A stretch of DNA of 64,000 nucleotides from positions 186,007 through 250,006 of the forward strand of contig NZ_BBIW01000002.1 in NCBI RefSeq assembly GCF_000732325.1. The letters run 5' to 3'. Numbering within the stretch: the first letter of the stretch is position 1; each line of letters begins with the position of its first letter. A model generated the notes under the pieces. It did no database searches. It was not told where the DNA came from and saw only the letters and a list, made by a program, of their open reading frames with translations. The stretch comes from Paenibacillus sp. TCA20. Lineage in GTDB: Bacteria; Bacillota; Bacilli; Paenibacillales; Paenibacillaceae. Below are positions 8,914 to 17,768 of the stretch, piece by piece. The position numbers and the translations under genes were made by a program.

Positions 8914-8942
8914 TTTTTTGAAATGGATTCAAGTCGAGTAAA

Positions 8943-8976
8943 AAACAAAAGGAGAGATAGATTCTATCCCTCCTTT
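8943..8976 (-). terminator. Intrinsic terminator left behind the nucB remnant
   Basis: On the minus strand a near-perfect inverted repeat (AAAGGAGGGATAGA / TCTATCTCTCCTTT, arms 8963-8976 and 8948-8961) is followed by TTTTGTTTTT. It lies seven bases beyond the stop codon of the nucB-like pseudogene, as expected of the terminator of a once-functional gene. Confidence 0.7.
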
Positions 8977-8982
8977 AAATGT

Positions 8983-9262
8983 TCAATTAAAAATGAATTC
9001 AACTCTTGTTCTGCCCGCTCCCCGATTATCTGACGGATCTATGTATTCAATGCTGGCTCCTTCTCCGCCTTCCGCACACATGGCCATGGGCCACTCATCA
9101 CGCTCATAACCACGCTTCGTCGGGATCCCTCTTAATGATTCTTGCCTGTTCTCGTCTGCCCCGCCGCGATCAATGGTACATGTATGGGACAGACCTTCAT
9201 CTATTGCGGCTTGGATATGCTCTGCTGTCTCCGGACTTCATCCTATGTATAATCTGGATGCG
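8983..9262 (-). pseudogene. Degraded NucA/NucB-type sporulation DNase
   Basis: Reading leftwards from 9237 there is an 84-codon open stretch that begins [15 protein letters not shown], continues with [20 protein letters not shown] and [14 protein letters not shown], and ends DPSDNRGAG then RTRVEFIFN and a stop. These are the signature blocks of secreted NucA/NucB deoxyribonucleases, including the GYxRDEWP catalytic segment. It is broken: an in-frame TGA precedes SPETA (9238-9240); the upstream piece that aligns with the family (PDYT, stop, DEV) lies in another frame with a TAG at 9243-9245; the stretch expected between them is missing; and about a dozen residues appear deleted between RGAG and TRV near the C-terminus. 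No signal peptide can be read upstream. Family alignment is from memory, but the motif match is strong. Confidence 0.8.
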
Positions 9263-9382
9263 ATCGTGCTCCTTTTTCGTATCCATATGGCAGTTTCATC
9301 ATATCTCAAAAAAGGAATTCTTTCCAACTTTCGAAATGAAGACGTTATAGCGGTACGATTTCCTTCGTGGTTTTAACTAGAG

Positions 9383-9778
9383 CTACAATATTTTGTAAAG
9401 TTCTTTGGTTCTACACAGTATATGCGTGATATGTCCTTTAATTATGGCTTGTATAAACAACCCTTCATTGAATCGATCACCACGGATGTAGCTGGTCATT
9501 AATTTTCTAAGGGCTTCCATATCTAACTTCATAATGTGGTCTTGAACATCGTGTTCCACATTTCTATAAATCTCATGTTCACTGATCCACGCTGTCCAAT
9601 CAAAGACCATGAGAAATCCGGTACGATCCAATTCTTTGCGGAACCTTAACACTTCTTCGCTTTCAAGCAGATACCCATTTTTCTCAGTGAAAAAAATAGA
9701 GTCGGGGTCTTCAAAATAAGGAAGATACTCTACCAATATATTTATTTCTTTACTCGTTATTACGGCATCGTATGGCAT
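9383..9778 (-). CDS. DUF6508-like protein
   Basis: 131-residue soluble protein of unknown function. The order YLPYFEDPDS, EEVLRFRKEL, FDWTAW, MEALRKLMTSYIRGDRFNEGLF and KGHITHILCR matches the DUF6508 pattern as I remember it. No catalytic residues are known to me for this family. AAAGGG lies ten bases before the ATG. The gene follows a small membrane-anchored protein gene with 18 bases between them. Confidence 0.6.
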   Translation of the reverse strand: MPYDAVITSKEINILVEYLPYFEDPDSIFFTEKNGYLLESEEVLRFRKELDRTGFLMVFDWTAWISEHEIYRNVEHDVQDHIMKLDMEALRKLMTSYIRGDRFNEGLFIQAIIKGHITHILCRTKELYKIL

Positions 9779-9796
9779 ATGATCATATCCCTTTCA

Positions 9797-10282
9797 TTAT
9801 AGCCGGATCAATTCATATATTTTTGCTGAGAAGCTGTCCCAATCTCCAGAGTACCCTACGTGCATACCCCATCCGACTGACCTAAGATTATTTCTGAGTT
9901 CTACAAGTTCATTCATATCACTAGCAGTTAAATCTGTATTAGGATATCCGGAATACGTCGGAAACTGTGAAAAATAACGGGAAAGATTCCACAAATCTTC
10001 TTCCTGCTCTTCTGAGATCAAGGCCAATGCTTTACCGGTATCCATTAACGTATCAATATCCTCATTGATATCCTCTATTTTTTCAATTACGGTGTCCGCT
10101 TCTGACCAATCCTTCTCTATTTGGTAACCAATTGAGCCCTCTAACTGAATCAATTCATGCTGAAGGTTGAAGGACATGCCCGAGTAGACATCTTCCATAT
10201 GATCCGACCTTGAATAAATGTAAGCAATCAAGCCTAGATTTAATAAAATAGAAATGATGATAACAATGTTTTTAATTTTCAT
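9797..10282 (-). CDS. Membrane-anchored hypothetical protein
   Basis: 161-residue protein not recognised. One N-terminal transmembrane helix (about residues 5-22, IVIIISILLNLGLIAYIY) is followed by an acidic, mostly helical extracytoplasmic domain (repeated E/D-I pattern: VIEKIEDINEDIDTLMDTG) and a C-terminal tryptophan/glycine-rich end. ATG 10282 follows AAGGAT by six bases and gives the short n-region expected of an anchor; the longer frame to 10318 would overlap the upstream gene. It sits between a GNAT gene and the DUF6508-like gene. Confidence 0.6.
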   Translation of the reverse strand: MKIKNIVIIISILLNLGLIAYIYSRSDHMEDVYSGMSFNLQHELIQLEGSIGYQIEKDWSEADTVIEKIEDINEDIDTLMDTGKALALISEEQEEDLWNLSRYFSQFPTYSGYPNTDLTASDMNELVELRNNLRSVGWGMHVGYSGDWDSFSAKIYELIRL

Positions 10283-10314
10283 GTTTATCCTTTCTTTCTC
10301 CGTTTTATAAAATT

Positions 10315-10797
10315 TCAAATAAGCTCTTTGTGCATATGTATCGTTATCAATCTCTCATTTCCAAAGTTCATTAATTTAATATCGAACGGTTTGAAGCCTT
10401 GCTTGGTGTAAAAAGCTAAACCTCTCGAGTTGGTGCTGTGACATGCTAATCGTACCGTATGATACCCCAAGTTGTATTTAGCCTTGCTCAGCATGACTTC
10501 AATTAAATACGGAGCTGCTCCTTGACCTCTATAAATAGGCGAAACAATAACGTTACCCAGCCAGCAAATACTTTCGTCCGAAATATCCCTATAAATATTG
10601 GCATAGCCAACCACTTCGCTAGTTTTTTGATCCAGTACTACCGTTAGCTCTAACCGACCTTCAGATATTTGAAGTATTTGCGAGGGTGTTAGTGGATACG
10701 TGAATTTGGGACTTACATATTTTAATTCTTTTTCAGTTTGCGGAAATGAACTAATGATCTCAAGATCCTGTTCTTCCAGACTTCGATGAACATACAT
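10315..10797 (-). CDS. GNAT family N-acetyltransferase
   Basis: 160-residue acetyltransferase. The core strands (ELTVVLDQ; EVVGYANIYRD; CWLGNVIVSPIYRGQGAAPYL) contain the R-x-x-G-x-A-like acetyl-CoA pyrophosphate loop (RGQGAA), and NSRGLAFYTKQGFKP is the usual helix 4 / strand 5 junction. Substrate unknown. The ATG at 10797 lies eight bases after AAGGAG; the GTG at 10806 overlaps that ribosome site and is rejected. Confidence 0.78.
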   Translation of the reverse strand: MYVHRSLEEQDLEIISSFPQTEKELKYVSPKFTYPLTPSQILQISEGRLELTVVLDQKTSEVVGYANIYRDISDESICWLGNVIVSPIYRGQGAAPYLIEVMLSKAKYNLGYHTVRLACHSTNSRGLAFYTKQGFKPFDIKLMNFGNERLITIHMHKELI

Positions 10798-10857
10798 ACC
10801 ATTCACTCCTTATACTATCATGGCTACAAAGCAATTAATGGATAGCCCATAATCATT

Positions 10858-11382
10858 TTAAATTTGACTTAAAATCTCTTTCATCGTTTCTTCCGGTTCT
10901 CGATCTTCGGTATATACGATTTGCTTGGCCAGCTTATAATTCGATTCATGGTCAACAAAATGTCGGTTGAAGTCAAGCCCTGACCGTTCACATAGAATTT
11001 GCGCTGACTTCTCCCGATCCTGTGATGGAATTAACAAGAAGACAAAAGGTTCATTTAACATTGCTTTCTCAACTTTCCCAAATAACTCTGGATCTTCATA
11101 TACAGAATGACCTGCTCCAAAATCAATAATATGATCTCTGTATTCCTCAAGGACCCTGACCACCAAGTGAGCTTCAAACGGTTTCCAATATTTATATTTC
11201 TCCCAGAAACCATGCTTTTCTTGTAACTTCAACGCATGATCGTGGTCATAACCTAATTCTTCATAATATTTGAACCTTATATCATCCAGAGAACATTTGG
11301 GAAGCCTAGTTTCACGAGATAATAATTCAGCAATTGTTGATTTCCCTGTACTAATGGGTCCTATTAATATGATATTTGACAT
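10858..11382 (-). CDS. Shikimate-kinase-like P-loop kinase
   Basis: 174-residue protein with Walker A GPISTGKST at residues 8-16 and an Asp-containing strand (CSLDDIRF), as in the shikimate/gluconate kinase class. It lacks the rest of the shikimate-binding signature, so the substrate is unknown. A lid-like region lies around FNRHFVDHESNYK. GAGGAG precedes the ATG. It is monocistronic by spacing. Confidence 0.68.
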   Translation of the reverse strand: MSNIILIGPISTGKSTIAELLSRETRLPKCSLDDIRFKYYEELGYDHDHALKLQEKHGFWEKYKYWKPFEAHLVVRVLEEYRDHIIDFGAGHSVYEDPELFGKVEKAMLNEPFVFLLIPSQDREKSAQILCERSGLDFNRHFVDHESNYKLAKQIVYTEDREPEETMKEILSQI

Positions 11383-11458
11383 TCAAATCTCCTCTACGCC
11401 AAAAATGATATTTGCTCTGTCTCTGCCTTATATGGGTATATACTGTATAGATTCATAA

Positions 11459-11495
11459 CCACCAGCCCTAGATATTTCTTATCCAAGGCTGGTGG
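11459..11495 (-). terminator. Hairpin after the MBL hydrolase gene
   Basis: A nine-base inverted repeat (CCACCAGCC / GGCTGGTGG) follows the metallo-hydrolase stop codon on the minus strand. The following T-run is poor (TTAT), so efficiency is uncertain. Confidence 0.45.
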
Positions 11496-11509
11496 CTGCC
11501 AACTACTTT

Positions 11510-12358
11510 TTATTTCGATATCAATATTTGATCATTTACAAAGGCTTTCAGGAAGAAAAGCTCGTCACCCTGAGGACTTCTAAGATTATTTTGTTCAAAA
11601 CACTCAATCGCATGATCCAATGATATGGATTTCACAGCTCTATTGCACGAGGTGAGTTGATTCCAGAATACGTTCATCTCATCCAGATCACAAATGGATT
11701 CATGGCCGAGCAGAAAATGATTTACATCATACTTTTGGATATCTTCGATCATAGGTAGTAATTGAGAGGCTTTATAATGAAATATAGCATCCGTAGTCGT
11801 CCCATACACACTATCACCTAGAAAAATAGTCTTATCATCGGGGACATAAACGATTGTAGAATCATCCGTGTGCGTACTTCTAATCCGTTCGAGAATACAG
11901 ACCTTATTCCCCAAATCAACAGTTAGAGATTCTTCGAACACTATATCGGGATAACTCAATTTAAATTGCTCTCTCTCCGGTATTTCTTGCTGAATTATTT
12001 CCATACAATGCAAAGTTATTTTATTAGAATCTACATACTCTTGAAGTGAACGATCATCATAGGAATACTTTCGCCAAACCTCCATTTTTTGATGGGTTAA
12101 GCTATTCACAATAACCGTCGCATTGAATTCATTCATACCTAAGAAGTGATCCCAATGGGCATGAGTTATAACCAAGTATTTGATAGGCGGTACATCTAAA
12201 TGTTCGATTTCCTTCAAAAATTGTCTAGCATGTACAGCGGAGTTCCCACCATCGACCACGAGACTATACTTTTCTCCACAAACTAACCCCAATGTTGGTC
12301 TTTCTTTATCATTTTGATTAGATAAATAATAAATCGATTCACTCAATTTTTTCAGCAT
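11510..12358 (-). CDS. MBL-fold metallo-hydrolase
   Basis: About 282 residues of the metallo-beta-lactamase fold. The di-zinc motif THAHWDHF is near residues 74-81, a further metal-ligand Asp lies in the IFLGDSVYG strand and a late His in FLLGHES. There is no signal peptide, so it acts in the cytoplasm. It could be a thioesterase, lactonase or lactamase-like enzyme; nothing specific can be claimed. ATG 12358 has GAGGAG six bases upstream, preferred over 12376. Confidence 0.8.
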   Translation of the reverse strand: MLKKLSESIYYLSNQNDKERPTLGLVCGEKYSLVVDGGNSAVHARQFLKEIEHLDVPPIKYLVITHAHWDHFLGMNEFNATVIVNSLTHQKMEVWRKYSYDDRSLQEYVDSNKITLHCMEIIQQEIPEREQFKLSYPDIVFEESLTVDLGNKVCILERIRSTHTDDSTIVYVPDDKTIFLGDSVYGTTTDAIFHYKASQLLPMIEDIQKYDVNHFLLGHESICDLDEMNVFWNQLTSCNRAVKSISLDHAIECFEQNNLRSPQGDELFFLKAFVNDQILISK

Positions 12359-12512
12359 GTCAATTCTCCTCTTCAATTGATTCTGAACTTATAAAGAGAA
12401 AATCTGCATGCTATTTCACATTTAGATTCTCTCATCTTACTTAATTACCAATGTAAACACCTCACTTTTTCATATTCGAATACCGCTGGCTTCCAATCTA
12501 TCACATTCTCAA

Positions 12513-13511
12513 TTAGCCGTTAGACACTTGTTTTTGTGCGACAATCCCTTGAACCTCACACCAATTCCGCAAGAACTTTAGATGTTCATCAAAATAATGA
12601 TCATTTTGCCAAGCTCCCCAAATCGGTGCATTACCTGTATGAAGACCCATTAGCCAAATATCTCTGATCGCTACGAATAAAGGAATAGCGCTGAGTTCCG
12701 TACTAGACAGGGGTTTGATCTTTTGATAGGAGTTAATAAATAATGTCCAATTCTTGTTCTCAAAAGCATCCTTCTCTTTATGCATCACTTTGTTCCAAAG
12801 ATACACCGAAACGTCATACGATCGGTATCCATATCCACAGCAATCAAAGTCAAACTGCGTCAGCGTATCTTCATGAAAATGTACATTTCCTCCGTGGAGA
12901 TCGCCATGACATACACCCCACTCAAGATCATGTGATAATTCTTCAATTCGACTTCGTAGTTCGACGGATAACGTTTGCAAGAAATCGAAGTCCTCAGGTC
13001 TATGCGATAAAAAAGGACGAATATTCTGTAACGGCTCATCCAAAAGATGATTCAAATCAATCTCAAATCTGGTATGTTCACTTTTAAAATCATCCATAGC
13101 AAGATGCATTCGAGCTACCTCTTCACCAAACCATTCACTTTTATCCTCTGCTTCAGAATACTCACCGTCTGCGTATGTAAATAGCACCATGTAACGCAAA
13201 CCTTCAGGTGCCTGTAAATCATACAGATATTCGTTATTTTTTGTTGGTACCGGGGAAGAAACGGATATTCCCTTTGCTTTCAAATCATTCAGAAGCTCCA
13301 CCTCGAACAAAATATCTGCTTTGGTGCGCCAATGGGCTTTGTATATCCTCAGAACATATTGTTCTGTTGAAGTTTTCACTAAATATGTATCATTTAATCC
13401 GTTTACTAGAAAGCGACACTCCTTCACTTCCCCAATTGGATACAACTCACTCACCAGATCTAGTAACGAATTTGAGGAAACTACTGAGTGGTTATAAGTT
13501 ACTGTCGTCAT
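12513..13511 (-). CDS. Phosphotransferase (homoserine kinase / APH type)
   Basis: 332-residue kinase of the APH fold, closest in layout to ThrB2/YihE-like enzymes. The catalytic loop is CHGDLHGGNVHF and the metal site is FDFDCCGYG, both intact; the N-lobe shows YVLRIYKAHW. ACGGAGGA precedes the ATG by ten bases. It is separate in sequence from the phosphotransferase at 47-1072. Its target could be a small alcohol, an amino alcohol or an antibiotic. Confidence 0.78.
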   Translation of the reverse strand: MTTVTYNHSVVSSNSLLDLVSELYPIGEVKECRFLVNGLNDTYLVKTSTEQYVLRIYKAHWRTKADILFEVELLNDLKAKGISVSSPVPTKNNEYLYDLQAPEGLRYMVLFTYADGEYSEAEDKSEWFGEEVARMHLAMDDFKSEHTRFEIDLNHLLDEPLQNIRPFLSHRPEDFDFLQTLSVELRSRIEELSHDLEWGVCHGDLHGGNVHFHEDTLTQFDFDCCGYGYRSYDVSVYLWNKVMHKEKDAFENKNWTLFINSYQKIKPLSSTELSAIPLFVAIRDIWLMGLHTGNAPIWGAWQNDHYFDEHLKFLRNWCEVQGIVAQKQVSNG

Positions 13512-13650
13512 ATCTTATGATCCTCCGTCTCATTGATACATTATGTATTCCTATCTGACACGAAAGAATCATACCATAATTTTACTGGTAATATTTGATT
13601 ATAACCAAACTTTTGTTCGGGTACGATCAATACGGAAATGAATTCAAAAT

Positions 13651-13690
13651 AACCCTGTCTCAGATAGGTCATTCTATCTTAGGCAGGGTC
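13651..13690. terminator. Imperfect hairpin, probable terminator
   Basis: CCCTGTCTCAGATA and TATCTTAGGCAGGG pair with a central mismatch and a short loop. It follows the DUF3977 gene on the minus strand. Confidence 0.45.
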
Positions 13691-13735
13691 ATTATATCTA
13701 TATATATATTGAAACGACTTAGTATCGAATTTTTA

Positions 13736-13975
13736 TCAAATCCCATAAAACCCAACTAACAATTTAAGTTTTTTCTTTCCCTTCCCTACCCACTTTATTC
13801 CTTCCTTTGAATCTATTATCAGTACTTTCTTGCCTACCCAAATTCGAATATATACCGATTTCAGCTTGAAGGGTCTCGTAAAGCCCTTGATTTCACTTTC
13901 CGATCCATCCTCATGCTCAAATTCGGTTCGGATGAACCATCGATTGCCGATTCCGATTTCGGTAAACTTCTTCAA
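13736..13975 (-). CDS. DUF3977 family protein
   Basis: 79-residue basic protein. The N-terminal GIGNRWFIRTEFE and the middle KSVYIRIWVGKKVLIID are the signature blocks of the DUF3977 family of Bacilli, which has no assigned function. It starts with TTG at 13975, nine bases after TTTGGAGG. The predicted structure is a small all-beta fold without a membrane segment. Confidence 0.7.
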   Translation of the reverse strand: MKKFTEIGIGNRWFIRTEFEHEDGSESEIKGFTRPFKLKSVYIRIWVGKKVLIIDSKEGIKWVGKGKKKLKLLVGFYGI

Positions 13976-14074
13976 CCTAATCAGCCTCCAAATTAAATAC
14001 AGTTTATCTCATATAGTTTCTTATAAACCGCATACTACTCCATCTTGAGAGTCCTCTATCTTACCTTTACATAC

Positions 14075-14944
14075 TTACTCATCTAAAGCTTCAGTCCATG
14101 CCTTATAAAACTCTTTTACAGAGCTATATCTCTCGTGCCTGTCCTGACTAGTTGCTTTCCGTGCCACCTTATACAGTGCTTCATTTGCATCCCATCTCTC
14201 AAGGGTTCGCTCAAGCTCACCACCCAATAACACGAACGCCGTCGCTCCCATGGTATACACATTGGTTCGACTATCAATTTCTGCGCCGAGTTCAAACTCT
14301 TCTGAAGACATGAATCTGGATGATCCCCATAATCTTCCCATCTGATTGTAAAATGGTTTCTTCTCATAGTAATCAATGTCACAAATTTTAGTTTCGCCAT
14401 TCACAAAATCATATAGAAGACTTCCATCATAGAAATCAATGGCGACATAGCCTTTTTCCTCTACAAAAACATGAAAGTCAAAGATACGGTTTAATGACTG
14501 CAGTCTGTTCTCAATGGATAAATGCTTGAACCTATAGAAGGGAGAGTCAGGATCTGTATATTTGGCTGGGGGAGGATAAGCCCAGTGAGAGTGAAGGCAT
14601 TCGCCATCAAACCATCTGAATATAGCCACATATCCTGAATCGACTTCATAATGATCGATAAGCTCCACTAACACCGGATGGTTTAACTCCTTATATAACG
14701 AGGCAGCTTCCATCAATTTAGCGACTGCATGCTGAGGGTCTCCTTCGTATTCCATCGTCCGGGCTCCGGCAAATTTTACAAACCGCTTCTCTCCTGCCTG
14801 CTCAACCCCAAAGCTGATATTACCTGAATCCTGCTGATCAAACACCGTAAATACAGTTCCAAGCTGACTAAGCCAACTGAAATCAAGATGTTCCTTAAGG
14901 CAAAAGGAAACCTGATCTATTTGATAGACGATAGGGCTGCTCAT
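14075..14944 (-). CDS. Atypical serine/threonine protein kinase-like protein
   Basis: 289 residues with an overall protein-kinase fold: a nucleotide-lobe Lys in KRFVKFAG, a helix-C region (AVAKLMEAASLYKEL), a hinge (VAIFRWFDGE) and a C-lobe with SSRFMSSEEFELGAEID and NVYTMGATAFVLLGG. The catalytic loop normally HRDLKPxN reads AIDFYDGSLLYD and the DFG position reads CDIDYY, so the catalytic Asp may remain but the Lys and Asn are replaced. It may be a slow kinase or a pseudokinase; relatives with the same DFYDGS loop occur in other Bacilli as I recall. AGGAGGTG precedes the ATG. Confidence 0.7.
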   Translation of the reverse strand: MSSPIVYQIDQVSFCLKEHLDFSWLSQLGTVFTVFDQQDSGNISFGVEQAGEKRFVKFAGARTMEYEGDPQHAVAKLMEAASLYKELNHPVLVELIDHYEVDSGYVAIFRWFDGECLHSHWAYPPPAKYTDPDSPFYRFKHLSIENRLQSLNRIFDFHVFVEEKGYVAIDFYDGSLLYDFVNGETKICDIDYYEKKPFYNQMGRLWGSSRFMSSEEFELGAEIDSRTNVYTMGATAFVLLGGELERTLERWDANEALYKVARKATSQDRHERYSSVKEFYKAWTEALDE

Positions 14945-14967
14945 TCTTCACCTCCTGCTCGTAATAC

Positions 14968-15342
14968 TTACTTAACTGTGGACCCGTAAAAAATAAGCCT
15001 GTTTCCAAATGGATCAATGACACAGCATTCCTCACTGCCCCATGGCATGCTTTCTAATCCAGGTCTGGAGAAGTGATATTGTTTGGCTAGCAGATATTGA
15101 TGAAATTGTTGAATATCATCTATTTCGATTCGAATGGCTCCTCCTGGACTGCAATCTCCATAATGCTCGCTTAAATGTAGCCTAAGTCCATTCTTAGATA
15201 TTTGCATATACAAAGGTAGATTCATCTCAAAACGATGCTCCCAATCCACCTGAAACTCTAAGTATTCGATATAAAACTCTCTTGCCTTCCTCTCATCGAA
15301 GATCCGTAGGATAGGAATCACTTCTCTAAACTTCATGTGCAT
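14968..15342 (-). CDS. Glyoxalase/bleomycin-resistance superfamily protein
   Basis: 124-residue VOC-fold protein with paired beta-alpha-beta-beta-beta modules: IPILRIFDERKAREFYIEYL at the start and CVIDPFGNRLIFY at the end. The layout matches the Ble/VOC resistance-type subgroup that binds small molecules, but ligand residues cannot be assigned. AAAGGAG lies five bases before the ATG at 15342. It is 17 bases from the Nudix gene and 23 from the kinase-like gene, so the three may be co-transcribed. Confidence 0.75.
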   Translation of the reverse strand: MHMKFREVIPILRIFDERKAREFYIEYLEFQVDWEHRFEMNLPLYMQISKNGLRLHLSEHYGDCSPGGAIRIEIDDIQQFHQYLLAKQYHFSRPGLESMPWGSEECCVIDPFGNRLIFYGSTVK

Positions 15343-15359
15343 GAATTCTCCTTTTAAAC

Positions 15360-15830
15360 TTACAATTGTTCTGCTTTATCGGCTTCAGACCGGAGACCTC
15401 TTTTCAAATCTTCAAATACGGGCCTTTGCACTGAGCTTACATCCTCTATTACAATCTCTTCAAGGAATTTAAATTCAAGAGTTAGAGATTCCTGATTGAC
15501 ATCGTTATAAATAAGAGTACGGTCGTCTTCAGCAATCCTGCCCTCCAAGTCTGCTTCAGCATGAAAAATAAACATGACAAAAACGACTTCATTTCCATCT
15601 GGATACCGATATTTCATTCGTGAGCCGCTATAAACGGAATAAAGCTCATGCTGTTTCACCAAAAGGCCTGTTTCCTCAAAGACTTCTCTTATCATTGTCT
15701 CTTCAATGGACTCACCAGCCTCCATTCCACCACCTGGGAGACCCCAATCCCCATAATCCGATCTTCTCTGCATTAATATCCGGCCGAGCTTATCTCGTAT
15801 AATTGCTCCACCTGTTACGATAATTTTCAT
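15360..15830 (-). CDS. Nudix hydrolase
   Basis: 156-residue Mg-dependent pyrophosphohydrolase. The Nudix box is complete (GGMEAGESIEETMIREVFEETGL in family form, residues about 34-56), with the REVFEETG core that binds metal. Substrate class unclear: an N-terminal IIVTGGAIIRDKLGRILMQR start is shared by ADP-ribose and nucleotide-sugar hydrolases and 8-oxo-dGTP sanitisers. It lies in a close minus-strand run with the VOC protein. Confidence 0.85.
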   Translation of the reverse strand: MKIIVTGGAIIRDKLGRILMQRRSDYGDWGLPGGGMEAGESIEETMIREVFEETGLLVKQHELYSVYSGSRMKYRYPDGNEVVFVMFIFHAEADLEGRIAEDDRTLIYNDVNQESLTLEFKFLEEIVIEDVSSVQRPVFEDLKRGLRSEADKAEQL

Positions 15831-15869
15831 CTTCGTTTATCCCTCTCGCAGCTTCCATGAGCCCTTATG

Positions 15870-16763
15870 CTAAACCATAATCTTATTATCCAAAATATAA
15901 TTTTTATAATAATGGATTGGACTTGAAACATCATCGGTTAGATTACTTGTAAACACAGCAGCTAGCTGTCTCTGTTTGTTAACAAAGATGTATTGCCCGC
16001 CCATACCCATGGCATAGAAGGTCTTATCCTCTTCGCTTAAGGTATTCTTGTCTCTTAATATCCACCAATGGTAGCCGTATGACGTTTCCTCTACCGCCAG
16101 GCTTCTTGTTGATTTATCAATCCACTCGGCGGGAACCAGCTGTTTCGAATTCCATTTTCCGTCATGTAAGTATAGCAGCCCGAATTTCAGCATATCCTCT
16201 GTCTTCATTGCCATGCTGAATCCACCGATCGCAATCCCGTGTGCATCCTGATACCATTTAAAATCTTCAATACCTAACGGTCCAAACAGATTCTTCTTCG
16301 CAAAATCAACTGTATTCATTTGTGTTGCCTTCTGCAATATAGCGCTTAACAGATGCGAATTACCACAGCTATATTTCATATACCTGCCTGGCTCCGACTC
16401 AACGGGCTGTTCGAGAACAAACCTCACCCAGTTCTTGGATGGGATCATCGCTTCATTACCTGGCCATTTCAAGCCGGAGGACATCGTTAGTAAGTGTCTT
16501 ATCGTTATGTTCTTCTTTGTACTATCCATGTCTTCGAAATAATGACCAATCGCAACATCCTCGTTCTCAATATAGCCTTGCTCAATCGCGATCCCGAACA
16601 ATGCGGACGTAATACTCTTGGTAACCGAATTGATTTTGAAGGGTTTCTCTTTGGCTTTCCGGTTTTTGTAATATTCAAAAATGACAGATTCACCTTTATA
16701 TACAACACAGCTAACGATCTTATCTTTTCTAAGTGCTCTTTCAAGGGTGTCTAAACTACTCAA
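15870..16763 (-). CDS. Class C beta-lactamase-like serine hydrolase
   Basis: 297-residue serine hydrolase. The active-site S-x-x-K is SVTK near residues 46-49, the Tyr-x-x motif is YSCGN near 132, and a late GMGGQY replaces the usual K-T-G region. There is no signal peptide, so it acts in the cytoplasm, more like esterase/peptidase members than a secreted lactamase. It uses a TTG start at 16763 eight bases after AAAGGAG. Confidence 0.82.
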   Translation of the reverse strand: MSSLDTLERALRKDKIVSCVVYKGESVIFEYYKNRKAKEKPFKINSVTKSITSALFGIAIEQGYIENEDVAIGHYFEDMDSTKKNITIRHLLTMSSGLKWPGNEAMIPSKNWVRFVLEQPVESEPGRYMKYSCGNSHLLSAILQKATQMNTVDFAKKNLFGPLGIEDFKWYQDAHGIAIGGFSMAMKTEDMLKFGLLYLHDGKWNSKQLVPAEWIDKSTRSLAVEETSYGYHWWILRDKNTLSEEDKTFYAMGMGGQYIFVNKQRQLAAVFTSNLTDDVSSPIHYYKNYILDNKIMV

Positions 16764-16898
16764 TCGAACAACTCCTTTCGCTCAATCTATTAACTTAGCA
16801 AATAGTGTTTTCAGGACGAAACAAACTAAATTATAGCAATATAATGTAAATATTGTAACTCGCAATCTCATGTCCATCTTTTCACGCCTCTAGCATAC

Positions 16899-16946
16899 TA
16901 AAAAAGCACACCAAGGTAGACGTAATCGCCTATCTCTTGGCATGCT
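16899..16946 (-). terminator. Terminator of the nirB-nirD-sumT operon
   Basis: On the minus strand AGCATGCCAAG and CTTGGTGTGCT pair with two G-U wobbles and are followed by TTTTTT, 40 bases after the sumT stop codon. Confidence 0.75.
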
Positions 16947-16985
16947 CTTCAAAATGATGGTTTATAAACTACCATAACTATTCCC

Positions 16986-17768
16986 TTAACCAATTTGCTC
17001 CATTCGAGCAGGCAGCTGCTGCTGTAACCGCATCAGCTCTTCCCTCACCTTCACAACCTCACCAACAATAATGAGAGCTGGATTCTCAATCGCATTGATC
17101 CTGGCAGTTTCCTCAAGCTGATCCAATGTTGAAACAACGATACGCTCCTGCTCCGTAGACCCTCTCTCAATAATTGCAACCGGCGTATCTGCTCTTTTTC
17201 CAGATGTAATCAGCTCAGTGCGAATAGCAGAAATATGATTCACTCCCATGTATATGACTAAAGTGTCCACGCACATGGCAAGCTTCCCTATCTCCTGCTG
17301 GTCTCCACCCTCTTCCTTTCGGCTTGCCGTTATACAAGCGAACGATACTGCTGTACCACGGTGCGTAAGTGGAATAAGAGCGGAGCTGCCGGCTCCAATC
17401 GCAGAGGTAACACCAGGAATTACTTCGTAAGCAATTCCTCGTTCAGCCAGAGCAAGCGCCTCTTCGCCTCCCCGGCCGAAGACGAACGGATCTCCGCCCT
17501 TCAATCTGACGACATGAAGGCCTGCTGCTGCGTATTCGATAAGCTTCTGCTGTATCTTTTGCTGTGTCATGGCATGAACACCAGGCGCTTTTCCGCAATA
17601 AATCCTTCTTGCTTCAGGCCGCGCATATCCGAGAATCTCTTCGTTAACTAGACGATCATACAGAATAATATCTGCCTTCTCAATGCACCGAAGCGCCTTT
17701 AACGTGAGCAGCTCGGGGTCTCCGGGTCCTGCGCCAACTATGCTAACATATCCGCTGCTCTTCTTCAT
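16986..17768 (-). CDS. sumT: Uroporphyrinogen-III C-methyltransferase
   Basis: 260-residue SAM-dependent enzyme that methylates uroporphyrinogen III at C2 and C7 to make precorrin-2, the first step to siroheme. Signature blocks: [18 protein letters not shown] at the N-terminus, [18 protein letters not shown] near residue 90 and PGVTSAIGA near 120. It lacks a uroporphyrinogen synthase or oxidase/chelatase fusion, so the later siroheme steps must be encoded elsewhere. It overlaps nirD by four bases and is the last gene of the nirBD operon, which fits the need of NirB for siroheme. Confidence 0.93.
   Translation of the reverse strand: MKKSSGYVSIVGAGPGDPELLTLKALRCIEKADIILYDRLVNEEILGYARPEARRIYCGKAPGVHAMTQQKIQQKLIEYAAAGLHVVRLKGGDPFVFGRGGEEALALAERGIAYEVIPGVTSAIGAGSSALIPLTHRGTAVSFACITASRKEEGGDQQEIGKLAMCVDTLVIYMGVNHISAIRTELITSGKRADTPVAIIERGSTEQERIVVSTLDQLEETARINAIENPALIIVGEVVKVREELMRLQQQLPARMEQIG

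Noticed and set aside
9006-9350. Rightward 114-codon open frame
   Set aside because: It is the antisense shadow of the nucB remnant; the opposite strand carries family motifs and a terminator, and the frame has no ribosome site.
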